From NCBI GenBank assembly GCA_963716525.1, contig OY970315.1, positions 558,001 through 622,000 on the forward strand: DNA of 64,000 nt, written 5' to 3'. A program made the translations under genes and the position numbers. Source of the stretch: JBBREP01 sp963716525 (GTDB taxonomy: Bacteria; Actinomycetota; Acidimicrobiia; IMCC26256; PALSA-610). The notes under the pieces are model-generated. The model made no database searches and was not told the DNA's origin. It saw nothing but the letters and a program-made list of their open reading frames with translations. Shown one piece after another: positions 41,183-49,701 of the stretch (positions are counted from its first letter, which is position 1; each line of letters opens with the position of its first letter).

Positions 41183-42340
41183 GTGTCCGAACCCACGCGT
41201 CCTCCGCTGCACGCGCTCACCTGGACGGTGTGGATGCTCGCCGCGGCGGCCTGCGTGCAACTCGGGCCCAGCCCCGTCTACGTGACCGTGGTGATCCTGG
41301 TGGCAGTGCTCGTCGTAGAGGTGCACGGGCGCCGCTCGGCGCTGGCCCGGGCCTTCCCGTTCATGGTGATGCTGGCGAGCGCGTTCGGGCTCGTACGGGT
41401 GCTGATCACCGCGCTCACCACGCACGGCACCGGCGATGTGGTGCTGTACACGCTCCCGGCCCACGCGACGCTCCCCGACTGGCTCGGCGGCTTCACGGTC
41501 GGCGGCGCGATCGAGCGCGGGCCGCTGCTCCAGTCGCTCGCCGACGCGTACTGGGTGGTCGGTTTCGTCACGGTGTTCGCGGCGTGGAATGCCGTGGTGT
41601 CGCACCATGAGGTGCTGCGCGCGGTGCCGCGCGCGTTCCACGAGCCCGCGCTTGTGGTGACCGTCGCCATCGCGTTCGTACCGTCGACGATCGCCGCGGT
41701 GCGCGACGTGCGCCTCGCCGAGCGCGCCCGGTGCGGCACCCAGCCGCGCCGGCGAGGCCGGTTGCGACGGCTCGTGATCCCGGTGTTCGAAGGCGGCATC
41801 GAACGCGCGATCAACCTCGCCGAGTCGATGGACTCGCGAGGGCTCGGCTACGGGCGGCCCGAGCGCGCGGAGACCGCTGCGGGATGGTCGGTGCTCGTCG
41901 CGCTGATCGCGTTCGCGGGCGGCTTCGTCGCGCTCATCAGCGACGCCACCGCCGCCGCGTACAGCGCGTTCGCATGCGGCGGGATCGCGTTCATGGCCGC
42001 GGTGCTCGTCGCGTCACGCGGCCACCGGCGGGCGCGCTACCGACCCCGCCCGATCACCCGGGTCGACGCGTTCGCCACCGGCGGCGCGTTGGTCACCGTC
42101 ACGGCGATCGCGCTGCTCGCTGCAGACCGCAGCGCAACGCTCCACTGGTCGTCCTACGCTCCGCTGCACGCGCCCACGGTCGACCTCGTGATGGTCGCGG
42201 TGTTCGCGTCGCTCGCTCTGCCCACGCTCGCGGCCCTCGCGATCGAGCGGCTCCGTGCCGTCGAGCCTGTCGCGACCGTCGCGACCGTCGAGCCGGGCAG
42301 TGCCGATCGGCCGGTGGGAGTACCCGCATGGGAACGCTGA
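41183..42340 (+). CDS. energy-coupling factor (ECF) transporter T component
   Basis: A 385-residue transmembrane EcfT/CbiQ-type protein that couples the ATPases to the substrate-binding S protein. About eight hydrophobic segments are present. The coupling motif with the Ala-Arg-Gly pattern is visible as NLAESMDSRGLGYGRPE, and VRDVRLAERARC precedes it as the first coupling helix. GTG 41183 starts the frame. It overlaps the ATPase gene start (42328) by 13 bp and is the first gene of a four-gene operon (T, A-A fusion, S, enoyl-CoA hydratase). Confidence 0.88.
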   Translation: MSEPTRPPLHALTWTVWMLAAAACVQLGPSPVYVTVVILVAVLVVEVHGRRSALARAFPFMVMLASAFGLVRVLITALTTHGTGDVVLYTLPAHATLPDWLGGFTVGGAIERGPLLQSLADAYWVVGFVTVFAAWNAVVSHHEVLRAVPRAFHEPALVVTVAIAFVPSTIAAVRDVRLAERARCGTQPRRRGRLRRLVIPVFEGGIERAINLAESMDSRGLGYGRPERAETAAGWSVLVALIAFAGGFVALISDATAAAYSAFACGGIAFMAAVLVASRGHRRARYRPRPITRVDAFATGGALVTVTAIALLAADRSATLHWSSYAPLHAPTVDLVMVAVFASLALPTLAALAIERLRAVEPVATVATVEPGSADRPVGVPAWER

Positions 42341-43917
42341 GCTACGAGGCGGTGCGCTACACCTACGGCGACGCGCCGGGCCCGGCGCTCGACGGCATCG
42401 AGCTCGCGATCGGCGACGGCGAGCTCGTGCTCGTGGCCGGCGGCTCCGGCTCGGGCAAGAGCACGCTGCTGCGCGCCGCGAACGGGATCGTGCCCCACCT
42501 CACCGGCGGCACCTTCGCCGGCACGGTGCGCGTCGCGGGCCGGTCGACGCGCGAGCACCCGCCCCGCAAGCTCGCCGACGTCGTGGGTTTCGTGCACCAG
42601 GACCCCGAGTCGCAGTTCGTGGTGGACCACGTGGAGAGCGACGTGGCCTTCGTGGTCGAGAACCTCGGCTTCGATCCGGCCAGCATGCGGCGAAGGGTCG
42701 AGGAGGCACTCGACGCGTTGGCGATCGCGCACCTGCGCGACCGCGAGGCCACCACCCTGTCGGGCGGCGAGCGCCAGCGCGTGGCGATCGCCGGCGCGCT
42801 CGCCGCGGCGCCGTCGTGCCTCGTGCTCGACGAGCCGACGAGCCAGCTCGACCCGCAGGGTGCCGAGGACGTGCTCGCCGCGCTCGCCCGGCTCAACGCC
42901 GACCTCGGCACCACGGTGCTGCTCGCCGAGCACCGGCTCGACCGCGCCGCGCCGCTCGCCGACCGGTGCCTCGTGCTCGCTGCCGGCCGCATCGCCGCCG
43001 ACGACCGGCCCGAGCGGGCACTCGCGGGGTACGACGGCGCGCCGACGGTGCTGCAGCTCGCCCGGGCGCTCGGGTGGTCGCCGCTGCCGCTGACCGTGAA
43101 GCAGGCCCGCCAGCTCGCGGCCCAGCGCGGCGCGCACGGCGAGCGGCCCGCCCGCGACGAGCGCGCCCCCGCACCCGGGCCCGCGCTGCTGCACGCGCGC
43201 GGCGTGCACGTGCGCTACGGCGGCCACGTGGCGCTCCACGACCTCGACGCCGATCTCGCCGCCGGTGAGGTGGTGGCGCTGCTCGGCCGGAACGGCTCGG
43301 GCAAGAGCACGCTGTTCCGCGCGCTCGCCGGGATGCAGCGCCTCGCACGCGGCGCGGTGGAGCCGGCGCCGGGCGTGCGGATCGCGTACGTGCCCCAGGA
43401 CCCGAACGCGCTCCTCTCCGCGCCCACGGTCCGATCCGAGATCGAGGCGACATCGCGGCTGCTCGAGCGCGACGGCACCGACGCGCGCCGCCGCGCCGAC
43501 GAGTGGATCGAGCGGCTCGCGCTCACCGCGCTCGCCGATCGGCACCCGCGCACGCTGTCGGGCGGTGAACGGCAACGGCTCGCGATCGCGGCCGTCGCGG
43601 TCGGCGGCGCACGCGTGCTGCTGCTCGACGAGCCGACGCGCGGGATGGACGCGGCGTCGCGGGCCGCGCTCGAGCGCGCGGTTCGCGAGCACGCGGCCGG
43701 CGGCGGTGCGGTAGTGCTCGCCACCCACGACGTGGAGCTCGCGTCGCGCGTGGCGACGCGTGTGGTCGTGCTCGGCGACGGCGACGTGGTCGCCGACGGG
43801 CCGGCGCGCGACGTGCTCGCGGGCTCCTTGTTCGCTCCGCAGACGCTGCGCGTGCTGCCGCCGCTGCTCACCGTCGACGAGGCACTCGCATGGGCCGGGG
43901 TCGGCGCGGCGCGATGA
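42328..43917 (+). CDS. ECF transporter ATPase, two fused ABC domains (EcfA1-EcfA2)
   Basis: A 529-residue double ABC ATPase. First domain: Walker A GGSGSGKSTLL, Q-loop FVHQDPESQF, signature LSGGERQRVAI, Walker B CLVLDEPTSQLD, H-loop AEHRLD. Second domain: Walker A GRNGSGKSTLF, Q-loop YVPQDPNALL, signature LSGGERQRLAI, Walker B VLLLDEPTRGMD, H-loop ATHDVE. Both nucleotide sites look complete. Fusion of A1 and A2 is common in actinobacteria. ATG 42328; its stop overlaps the S gene start by four bases. Confidence 0.92.
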   Translation: MGTLSYEAVRYTYGDAPGPALDGIELAIGDGELVLVAGGSGSGKSTLLRAANGIVPHLTGGTFAGTVRVAGRSTREHPPRKLADVVGFVHQDPESQFVVDHVESDVAFVVENLGFDPASMRRRVEEALDALAIAHLRDREATTLSGGERQRVAIAGALAAAPSCLVLDEPTSQLDPQGAEDVLAALARLNADLGTTVLLAEHRLDRAAPLADRCLVLAAGRIAADDRPERALAGYDGAPTVLQLARALGWSPLPLTVKQARQLAAQRGAHGERPARDERAPAPGPALLHARGVHVRYGGHVALHDLDADLAAGEVVALLGRNGSGKSTLFRALAGMQRLARGAVEPAPGVRIAYVPQDPNALLSAPTVRSEIEATSRLLERDGTDARRRADEWIERLALTALADRHPRTLSGGERQRLAIAAVAVGGARVLLLDEPTRGMDAASRAALERAVREHAAGGGAVVLATHDVELASRVATRVVVLGDGDVVADGPARDVLAGSLFAPQTLRVLPPLLTVDEALAWAGVGAAR

Positions 43918-44690
43918 ACACGACGCGCGCCACGGCCGTCTACCTGCTCGCCGCGGTCGTCGGCGTCGTGGCGTTCGCATGGCCGTTCTGGCTGCACAAC
44001 GACGGCCTGGCGGGCCGCGACCACGCCGGCGACGCGTGGTTGTGGGCGAGCCTGCTCGGCTTGATCGTGGTGGGCGCGGTGCTGCTCGAAGTGGTCGAGG
44101 GCACTATGAACGGTGCGACGATCGCCGTGCTCGGCGTGCTCGCGAGCATGAACGGCCTGCTGCGGCTGCTCGACCTGCCCGGTGGCGGCAACGCGATGTT
44201 CTTCCTCACGATCCTCGCCGGAGCGGTGCTCGGCCCGCGCCGCGGCTTGCTGCTCGGGCTCACCGCGATGGCTGCATCGGCCGTGATCACCGCGGGTATC
44301 GGGCCGTGGTTGCCGTATCAGATGCTCGCGCTCGGCGCGGTCGGCGCCGCAGCCGGATGGGTGGGCATCGCGATCGAGCACACCGCGCTCCGCACGCAGG
44401 TGCTCGTGCTCGCGGTGTTCGGATGGTGCGCCGCCTTCGGCTACGGCGCCCTCATGAACCTCTGGACCTGGCCGCTGATCCGCGACGGCGGCGCGCTGAG
44501 CTACGCGCCGGGAATCGGGTTCACCGCCACGCTGCACCGGTACTGGTCGTTCTACGTGGCGACGTCGTTCGCGTGGGACGCCGCGGGTGCTCTGGCCAAC
44601 GCCGCGCTGCTCGTGCTGCTCGGCGCACCCATCCTGCGCAGCCTGCGCCGGATCCGCCATCGCGTCTCGCCCTCTACTGTGTGGGCGTGA
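43914..44690 (+). CDS. ECF transporter substrate-binding S component, substrate unknown
   Basis: A 258-residue protein with six or seven hydrophobic helices, including MNGLLRLLDLPGGGNAMFFL and AVLGPRRGLLLGLTAMAAS. The position directly after EcfT and the EcfA fusion, with four-base overlap, shows its role. The usual ThiT/BioY/RibU signatures are not recognised, so the vitamin or metal is not assignable; the length and GxRxG loop resemble cobalamin- or queuosine-precursor-type S proteins. ATG 43914 is chosen for the overlap with the ATPase stop. Confidence 0.75.
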   Translation: MNTTRATAVYLLAAVVGVVAFAWPFWLHNDGLAGRDHAGDAWLWASLLGLIVVGAVLLEVVEGTMNGATIAVLGVLASMNGLLRLLDLPGGGNAMFFLTILAGAVLGPRRGLLLGLTAMAASAVITAGIGPWLPYQMLALGAVGAAAGWVGIAIEHTALRTQVLVLAVFGWCAAFGYGALMNLWTWPLIRDGGALSYAPGIGFTATLHRYWSFYVATSFAWDAAGALANAALLVLLGAPILRSLRRIRHRVSPSTVWA

Positions 44691-45499
44691 GCAACGCACA
44701 CGTCGCGATCACCGACAACGCTACGGACGGCCCGGCCGGTGGCACCACGCAGGTCGTGCGCATCGCGCTCGACGAGCCGGACCGCCGGAACCCGCTGTCG
44801 CTCGCGACGATGCGCGAGCTGATCGCGGCATTGCGCGCCGCCGACGACTCACCGGCCCGTGTCGTGGTGCTCGCCGGCAACGGCCCCGCGTTCAGCGCCG
44901 GACATGACCTCGGCGAGATCGCCGCGATCGCCACGAGCGACGACGCCACCGTGTGCACCGAGCTGTTCGCCACCTGCGTGGAGCTCATGCGCACGATCCA
45001 CGACATCGCGCCGCCGGTGATCGCGCGCGTCCACGGTGTCGCCACGGCCGCGGGTTGCCAGCTCGTGGCCGGATGCGACCTCGCGGTGGCCGCCGGCACG
45101 GCCCGGTTCGCGACGCCGGGCGTGAACATCGGGCTGTTCTGCTCCACGCCGATGGTGCCGCTCACCCGGGCGGTCGGGCCCAAGCGCAGCATGGAGATGC
45201 TGCTCACCGGCGAGATGATCGACGCTTCCACCGCCCTCGAATGGGGTCTCGTGAACGCGGTCGTGCCCGACGGCGAGCTCGATGGCGCGGTCGCGGGGCT
45301 CGCCAGCCGCATCGCGCAGGCGAGTCGCGAGGTTGTGGCCCTCGGCAAGCGCACGTTCTGGCAGCAGCTCGAAGTGGGCGAGTCGGCGGCCTACGCGCTC
45401 ACCGCTCCGGTGATGGTGCACAACAGCGCGCTCCCCGACGCCCACGAAGGCATCGACGCGTTCCTGCACAAGCGTGCACCGCGTTGGCCGTCCGGCTGA
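44687..45499 (+). CDS. enoyl-CoA hydratase/isomerase family protein
   Basis: A crotonase-fold enzyme of 270 residues. The oxyanion-hole parts are FSAGHDLGEIAAI (CoA-binding) and VATAAGCQLVAGCDLAVA. The catalytic Glu positions of hydratases fall at ATPGVNIGLFCS and are not both Glu, so isomerase or other crotonase activity is possible. The C-terminal helix is DAFLHKRAPRW. GTG 44687 overlaps the stop of the ECF S gene (GTGA). Inclusion of a crotonase in an ECF transporter operon is unusual; the transported compound might be a CoA precursor or an acid. Confidence 0.88.
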   Translation: MSNAHVAITDNATDGPAGGTTQVVRIALDEPDRRNPLSLATMRELIAALRAADDSPARVVVLAGNGPAFSAGHDLGEIAAIATSDDATVCTELFATCVELMRTIHDIAPPVIARVHGVATAAGCQLVAGCDLAVAAGTARFATPGVNIGLFCSTPMVPLTRAVGPKRSMEMLLTGEMIDASTALEWGLVNAVVPDGELDGAVAGLASRIAQASREVVALGKRTFWQQLEVGESAAYALTAPVMVHNSALPDAHEGIDAFLHKRAPRWPSG

Positions 45500-45511
45500 C
45501 GCGCGCGCAAC

Positions 45512-46034
45512 TCAATGCCGCGTGCGCTGCACCCCACCGGGTCGTGACCGCGACGCTGCTCGGTCGGGCACCCGGTCGGTCACGAGCAGCGCACCCGCGC
45601 TCGCGAGCCAGAACACCACTGCGCACGCGAGCTCGGCAGCCCAGCGCGCGCCGAGCACCGTCGGGTCGAGCACCGCGTCGACCACGACCGCGGCAAGGAA
45701 GCTGAGCGCACACACGAGCGCGGCCTGCAGGCCGCGCCGGAGGCGGAGGTACAACCCGATCGCGGCGATGCACGCCGCCATCCAGAACAGCGTGCTGATC
45801 GCGACGCGTGTAGTAGCTCCCGGCGACGTCGGCACCCCCACCGACCGGTGCGACGAGCCAGCCCGCGGCGCTGCACGCCCCGCCCGTGACCACCACCGCG
45901 AGCGCGACGTCGGTCCGCACTTCGTGCGCTCGGGCCGTGTCACCGAGCGCACGGGCACGCGACCGCTCGAGCTGCTCGGCCGCGGCCGGCAGCGTGCGCA
46001 CCCGCAGGCGGGTCCGGTGCCGCTGATCCTGCAC
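45512..46034 (-). pseudogene. small membrane protein of unknown function, frame broken near 45810
   Basis: Two frames on the minus strand form one four-helix protein. The first, from a GTG at 46034 or 45920, has ALAVVVTGGACSAAGWLVAP. The second, one base on, has VAISTLFWMAACIAAIGLYL, LVCALSFLAAVVVDAVLD and ACAVVFWLASAGALLVTD. Removing one base gives 522 nt, or 173 residues. No family was recognised. It is convergent with the enoyl-CoA hydratase gene (12-bp gap) and shows the same kind of single-base break as other genes here. Confidence 0.5.
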
Positions 46035-46122
46035 TACGACGTTGTCGAGCGCGCCGGGGCGGCGCTGTAGGGCGTTTCCGGATACCGTCCGTGCCGTTTG
46101 GCCCAGCGAGCAAGGGGAAGCG

Positions 46123-46890
46123 ATGGCGATCGTCGAGCAGGAACGGCGCGGGCGCGTCCAGGTCCTCCGCCTGAACCGGCCGGAGGCCAGGAACGCGGTG
46201 AGCCCGGAGGTGAGCCAGGCGATGGCCGCCGCGCTCGACGCGGTCGAGGACGACCCCGAGGTACGGGCGGTGGTGATCACCGGCACCGGCGACGTGTTCT
46301 GCGCCGGCGCCGACCTCAAGGTCGTGGCCGAGGGCCGGGGCATGGAGATCGCCCGGGCCAAGGGCGGCTTCGCCGGCGTCACCGCACGCGACTTCGCCAA
46401 GCCGCTGATCGCAGCGGTGCAGGGACCGGCGCTCGCCGGGGGCTTCGAGATCGTGCTGGCGTGCGATCTCGTCGTGGCGGCCGACGACGCCCGCTTCGGG
46501 ATCCCCGAGGCCGCGCGCGGGTTGCTCGCCGCGGCCGGCGGGCTGATCCGCCTGCCCAAGCGGGTGCCGCTCGCGCTCGCGCTCGAGCTCGCCATGACCG
46601 GCGACCCGATCTCGGCCGGCCGAGCGCACGAGCTCGGTCTCGTGAACCGGCTCGTGCCCCGGGCCGAGGTGCTCGACGCCGCGGTGGCGCTCGCCGACCG
46701 CATCGGCCAGAACTCGCCCATCGCGGTGCGCCTCTCGCGCCAGCTCGTGCGCGAGGCGGCCGAGTGCAGTGAGGCCGACGGCTGGCGGCTCACGAACGAG
46801 TACGCGCTGCAAGTGTTCTCGAGCGGCGACGCCGTGGAGGGCGCCAGCGCCTTCGCCGAGAAGCGGGCCCCGAACTGGAAGAGCCAATGA
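46123..46890 (+). CDS. enoyl-CoA hydratase (crotonase family)
   Basis: A 255-residue crotonase: LNRPEARNAVSPEVS, CAGADLKVVAEG (oxyanion hole), ALAGGFEIVLACDLVVAADDARFGIPEAARGLL, with a Glu near the catalytic position (GIPEAARG), and C-terminal SAFAEKRAPNW. It should hydrate 2-enoyl-CoA in beta-oxidation-like catabolism. ATG 46123 follows AGGGGAAG. It is 55 bp upstream of the MerR gene, on the same strand, separated from it by the MerR operator-like palindrome. Confidence 0.92.
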   Translation: MAIVEQERRGRVQVLRLNRPEARNAVSPEVSQAMAAALDAVEDDPEVRAVVITGTGDVFCAGADLKVVAEGRGMEIARAKGGFAGVTARDFAKPLIAAVQGPALAGGFEIVLACDLVVAADDARFGIPEAARGLLAAAGGLIRLPKRVPLALALELAMTGDPISAGRAHELGLVNRLVPRAEVLDAAVALADRIGQNSPIAVRLSRQLVREAAECSEADGWRLTNEYALQVFSSGDAVEGASAFAEKRAPNWKSQ

Positions 46891-46913
46891 CCGTTGCGAC
46901 CGGGCCGGCTGCG

Positions 46914-46939
46914 ATCGTGGGAGTGATTGCTCCTACGAT
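46914..46939. promoter_or_regulatory. palindrome upstream of the MerR gene, putative autoregulatory operator
   Basis: ATCGT-G-GGAG (46914-46923), six-base spacer TGATTG, CTCC-T-ACGAT (46930-46939): an inverted repeat broken at one position, ending 6 bases before the MerR ATG at 46946. A near-identical but perfect palindrome lies between menB and menE (56230-56259). MerR proteins bind such palindromes as dimers, so this is the likely autoregulatory site. Confidence 0.7.
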
Positions 46940-46945
46940 TGGGGC

Positions 46946-47725
46946 ATGGCGCCCGAACCACGGTGGAGGGTCGACGAGCTCGCCGAGCTGACCGGCACCT
47001 CGGTCGACACGATCCGCTTCTACCAGAAGCGCCGGCTGCTCGATCCGCCGCGCCGCGACGGCCGCATCGCCTGGTACGGCCCCGAGCATCGCGAGCGGCT
47101 CGCGCGCATCCGCGAGCTGCGCCTGCGCGGCCTCACGCTCGCGTTGATCGGCCGGCTCGTTCGGGGTGAGCTCGACGCGAGCGACGCGCCGCTCGCGGCC
47201 GCGGTGGCGGCCGCCGACACCGGCGACGACAGCGAGGAGTTCCTCACGCTGGGCGAGCTCGCGGCCCGCACGCAGATGCCCGAGGAGCTGCTCGAGACGG
47301 TCGCGGCCGAGGGGCTGCTCGTGCCGCGCGTGCACGAGGGTGAGCCCCGCTACACCGCGAGCGACGCCGACGTCGTCGCGGCTGGTGTCGCCCTCGTCGG
47401 CACCGGCCTGCCGATGCCCGCCGTACTCGCGCTCGCGCGCGCGCATCACGAGCGCACGCGCGTCACCGCCGAGGAGGCCGTCGCGATGTTCGACGAGCAC
47501 ATCCGCCGGCCGCTGCGCGAGCGCGCGCTGCCCGACGACGAGAAGGCGCAGCGCCTGGTCGACGCGTTCCGGGTGATGCTGCCGGCCGTCTCCGCGCTCG
47601 TCGAGCACCACTTCCGTCGCGTGCTTCTCACGGTTGCGCAGGAGCATCTGGAATCGGTCGGTGACGCCACCGAGATCGCCGCGGTCGCGGTGGAGGCCAC
47701 GCGCCGCATCGAGGGCACACGGTGA
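46946..47725 (+). CDS. MerR-family transcriptional regulator
   Basis: A 259-residue regulator. The N-terminal MerR winged helix is clear: WRVDELAELTGTSVDTIRFYQKRRLL and LARIRELRLRGLTLALIGRLV. A second, weaker MerR-like or helix-turn-helix unit follows at about residues 100-125 (LTLGELAARTQMPEELLETV), then a helical C-terminal region with no metal-binding Cys. Control by an organic ligand or redox is therefore more likely than by metal. The stop overlaps the menG start by four bases (GTGA), so the regulator is co-translated with menaquinone genes. It shares a palindrome with the menB-menE promoter region. Confidence 0.88.
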   Translation: MAPEPRWRVDELAELTGTSVDTIRFYQKRRLLDPPRRDGRIAWYGPEHRERLARIRELRLRGLTLALIGRLVRGELDASDAPLAAAVAAADTGDDSEEFLTLGELAARTQMPEELLETVAAEGLLVPRVHEGEPRYTASDADVVAAGVALVGTGLPMPAVLALARAHHERTRVTAEEAVAMFDEHIRRPLRERALPDDEKAQRLVDAFRVMLPAVSALVEHHFRRVLLTVAQEHLESVGDATEIAAVAVEATRRIEGTR

Positions 47726-48438
47726 CGGGCCGGCTCCTCACCCGCCGGCGGGAGCCGACCGTGCTGCCCGACCCGAGCGACAAGGCGTCGGCAGTGGAGG
47801 CGATGTTCGACCGCATCGCACCGCGCTACGACAGGATGAACCGGCTGCTCACGTTCCGGCTCGACGTCGGCTGGCGGCGGCGCGCGGTCGGCGGGCTCGC
47901 GCTCGCTCGGGGCGCGACCGTGCTCGATCTCGCGTGCGGCACCGGCGACCTGTGCAACGAGCTGCGGGCCGCAGGCCTGGCCGCCATTGGTGTCGACTTC
48001 TCGGCCGGCATGCTGGGCGCGGCCACGACCGCCGCACCGCTCGTGCGCGCCGACGTGCTGCGGCTTCCGGTCGCCGACGCCTCGATCGACGGCGTCACGT
48101 GCGGTTTCGCGCTGCGCAACCTCACTGCGCTGCCGCCGTTCTTCGCCGCGTGCGCGGCGGCGCTGCGTCCCGGCGGGCGCATGGCCCTGCTCGACGTGGG
48201 TGAGCCCCGCTCGGCCGTACTGCGCGCCGGGCACACGATCTACTTCCGCCACGTCGTGCCGTTCGTGGGCGGGCTGCTGAGCGACCGCGCCGCGTACTCC
48301 TACCTGCCCGCGTCCACCGCGTACCTGCCCGAGCCGGCCGAGCTGGTCGCGCAGGTCGCCGCCGCCGGCTTCGACCAGGTTCGCCACGAGCGCCTCGGCC
48401 TCGGCGCCGCGCAGCTGCTCACGGCCACACGCCGATGA
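47722..48438 (+). CDS. menG: demethylmenaquinone methyltransferase
   Basis: A 238-residue SAM-dependent methyltransferase of the UbiE/MenG family, catalysing the last step of menaquinone synthesis. Family features: FDRIAPRYDRMNRLLTFRLD near the N-terminus, motif I VLDLACGTGDLCNEL, post-I IGVDFSAGML and the ALRNLTALPPFF region. GTG 47722 overlaps the MerR stop and ATG 48435 of menF overlaps its own stop, so MerR, menG and menF form one coupled operon. Assignment is strengthened by the neighbouring menF, D, A, B and E. Confidence 0.88.
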   Translation: MTGRLLTRRREPTVLPDPSDKASAVEAMFDRIAPRYDRMNRLLTFRLDVGWRRRAVGGLALARGATVLDLACGTGDLCNELRAAGLAAIGVDFSAGMLGAATTAAPLVRADVLRLPVADASIDGVTCGFALRNLTALPPFFAACAAALRPGGRMALLDVGEPRSAVLRAGHTIYFRHVVPFVGGLLSDRAAYSYLPASTAYLPEPAELVAQVAAAGFDQVRHERLGLGAAQLLTATRR

Positions 48439-49640
48439 CCGCCGGCACCTCCACCGGGCTCGTCGCGCGCACACGGGCCGTCGATCGCCCGGCGAGCGTG
48501 CGCGAGGCACTCGCCACGCTCGGCCGCGACGGCTTCTGCTGGCTGGCCGGCGAGCGTGTGCTGGTGGCGGCGGGCGTCGCAGCGCGCGTCCCGGCCCGCG
48601 ACGCGCTCGGCGCGCTGCGGAACATCGCGACCGATGGCGATCCGGCACGCGGTGACGGCCCGATCGCGTGCGGCGCGCTGACGTTCGACGAGCCTGCGGC
48701 CGCGCTGATGACGATCCCGGCGCGCGTGCTGCGCGTCGACGGCGACCGGGCGCGCCTCACCGAGATTGGCGGCGCACGGGCCAGCGGACCGCCGCCGTGG
48801 CCGGGCGTGCCGCGCCGTTTCGCGGTCGAGGCCCGCCAGGACCTCGCCGCCTGGGACGCGGCGGTCGCCGCGGTGACCGCGCGCATCGAACGCGGCGAGG
48901 TGTCGAAGGTGGTGCTCGCGCGCGAGGTCACCGTCGACGCCGACACCGCGCTCGCACCGGTGGAGGTGCTCGCCCGCCTGCACGCCACCCAGCCCGGGTG
49001 TTTCGTGTTCGGCGACGGTCGTGCGCCCGACCGCTGGTTCGTCGGCGCGAGCCCCGAGTTGCTCGTGCGCCGGTGCGGCGAGCTCGTGGAATCGCGACCG
49101 ATGGCGGGCACGGTGCCGCGCGGCGCCCGGCCCGACGACGACGCCGCGGCCGTCGCCGCGCTCGACGCGTCACCCAAGCAGCGCGCGGAGCACGGCATCG
49201 TGGTCGAGGCGGTGGTCGCCGCGCTCGCGCGCCACTGCGAAGAGGTGGTCGCGGGCGAGCCCGAGGCCGTGCGCTACACCGCGGTCACGCATCTCGCCAC
49301 GCGGATTCGGGGCCGGGTGCGCGACGGCGCGAGCGCGCTCGACCTCGCGCTCGCGCTGCACCCCACACCCGCGGTCGGTGGCACCCCCACCGATGCGGCG
49401 CGCCGCGCGATCGCCACGCTCGAACCGTTCGCCCGCGGCCAGTACGCCGCGCCGGTCGGTTGGTTCGACGCGCACGGCGACGGCGAGTTCGCGGTCGCGC
49501 TGCGTTGCGCCGAGCTCCAGGGCGCGCACGCGCGCCTGCTCGCGGGGGCCGGCATCGTCGCCGGCTCCGACCCCGACGACGAGTGGGCCGAGACACAAGC
49601 GAAGCTCGAACCGATGCTCCGCGCCATCGTGCGCCCCTGA
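48435..49640 (+). CDS. menF: isochorismate synthase
   Basis: A 401-residue chorismate-utilising enzyme (chorismate to isochorismate, first committed step to menaquinone). The C-terminal catalytic domain shows RIERGEVSKVVLAREV, FVGASPELLVRR, SRPMAGTVPRG, KQRAEHGIVVEAV, the VTHLATRIRG segment and HPTPAVGGTPTD near the end, then the GWFDAHGDGEFAVALRCA strand. These are the typical MenF/EntC landmarks. ATG 48435 overlaps the menG stop. The gene ends before a strong hairpin at 49649-49690, the probable operon terminator. Confidence 0.9.
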   Translation: MTAGTSTGLVARTRAVDRPASVREALATLGRDGFCWLAGERVLVAAGVAARVPARDALGALRNIATDGDPARGDGPIACGALTFDEPAAALMTIPARVLRVDGDRARLTEIGGARASGPPPWPGVPRRFAVEARQDLAAWDAAVAAVTARIERGEVSKVVLAREVTVDADTALAPVEVLARLHATQPGCFVFGDGRAPDRWFVGASPELLVRRCGELVESRPMAGTVPRGARPDDDAAAVAALDASPKQRAEHGIVVEAVVAALARHCEEVVAGEPEAVRYTAVTHLATRIRGRVRDGASALDLALALHPTPAVGGTPTDAARRAIATLEPFARGQYAAPVGWFDAHGDGEFAVALRCAELQGAHARLLAGAGIVAGSDPDDEWAETQAKLEPMLRAIVRP

Positions 49641-49648
49641 GTCGCACC

Positions 49649-49690
49649 ATGCGTCGTTTGGGTACCAAATAGCGGTCCCAAACGACGCAT
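49649..49690. terminator. bidirectional terminator-like hairpin between menF and the SDR gene
   Basis: Perfect 14-bp arms ATGCGTCGTTTGGG (49649-49662) and CCCAAACGACGCAT (49677-49690) around a 14-base loop. It lies between the convergent menF and SDR stops (49640 and 49702). The stem is stable but lacks a long U-tract, so terminator function is inferred from location and symmetry. Confidence 0.65.
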
Positions 49691-49701
49691 GAGGCGGTGG
49701 G

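Noticed and set aside
38383..41610. Over 1000-codon open frame on the plus strand across the RCC1 and carotenoid oxygenase genes
   Set aside because: It is antisense to two well-supported genes, with low-complexity Arg/Ala/Val composition and no domain.
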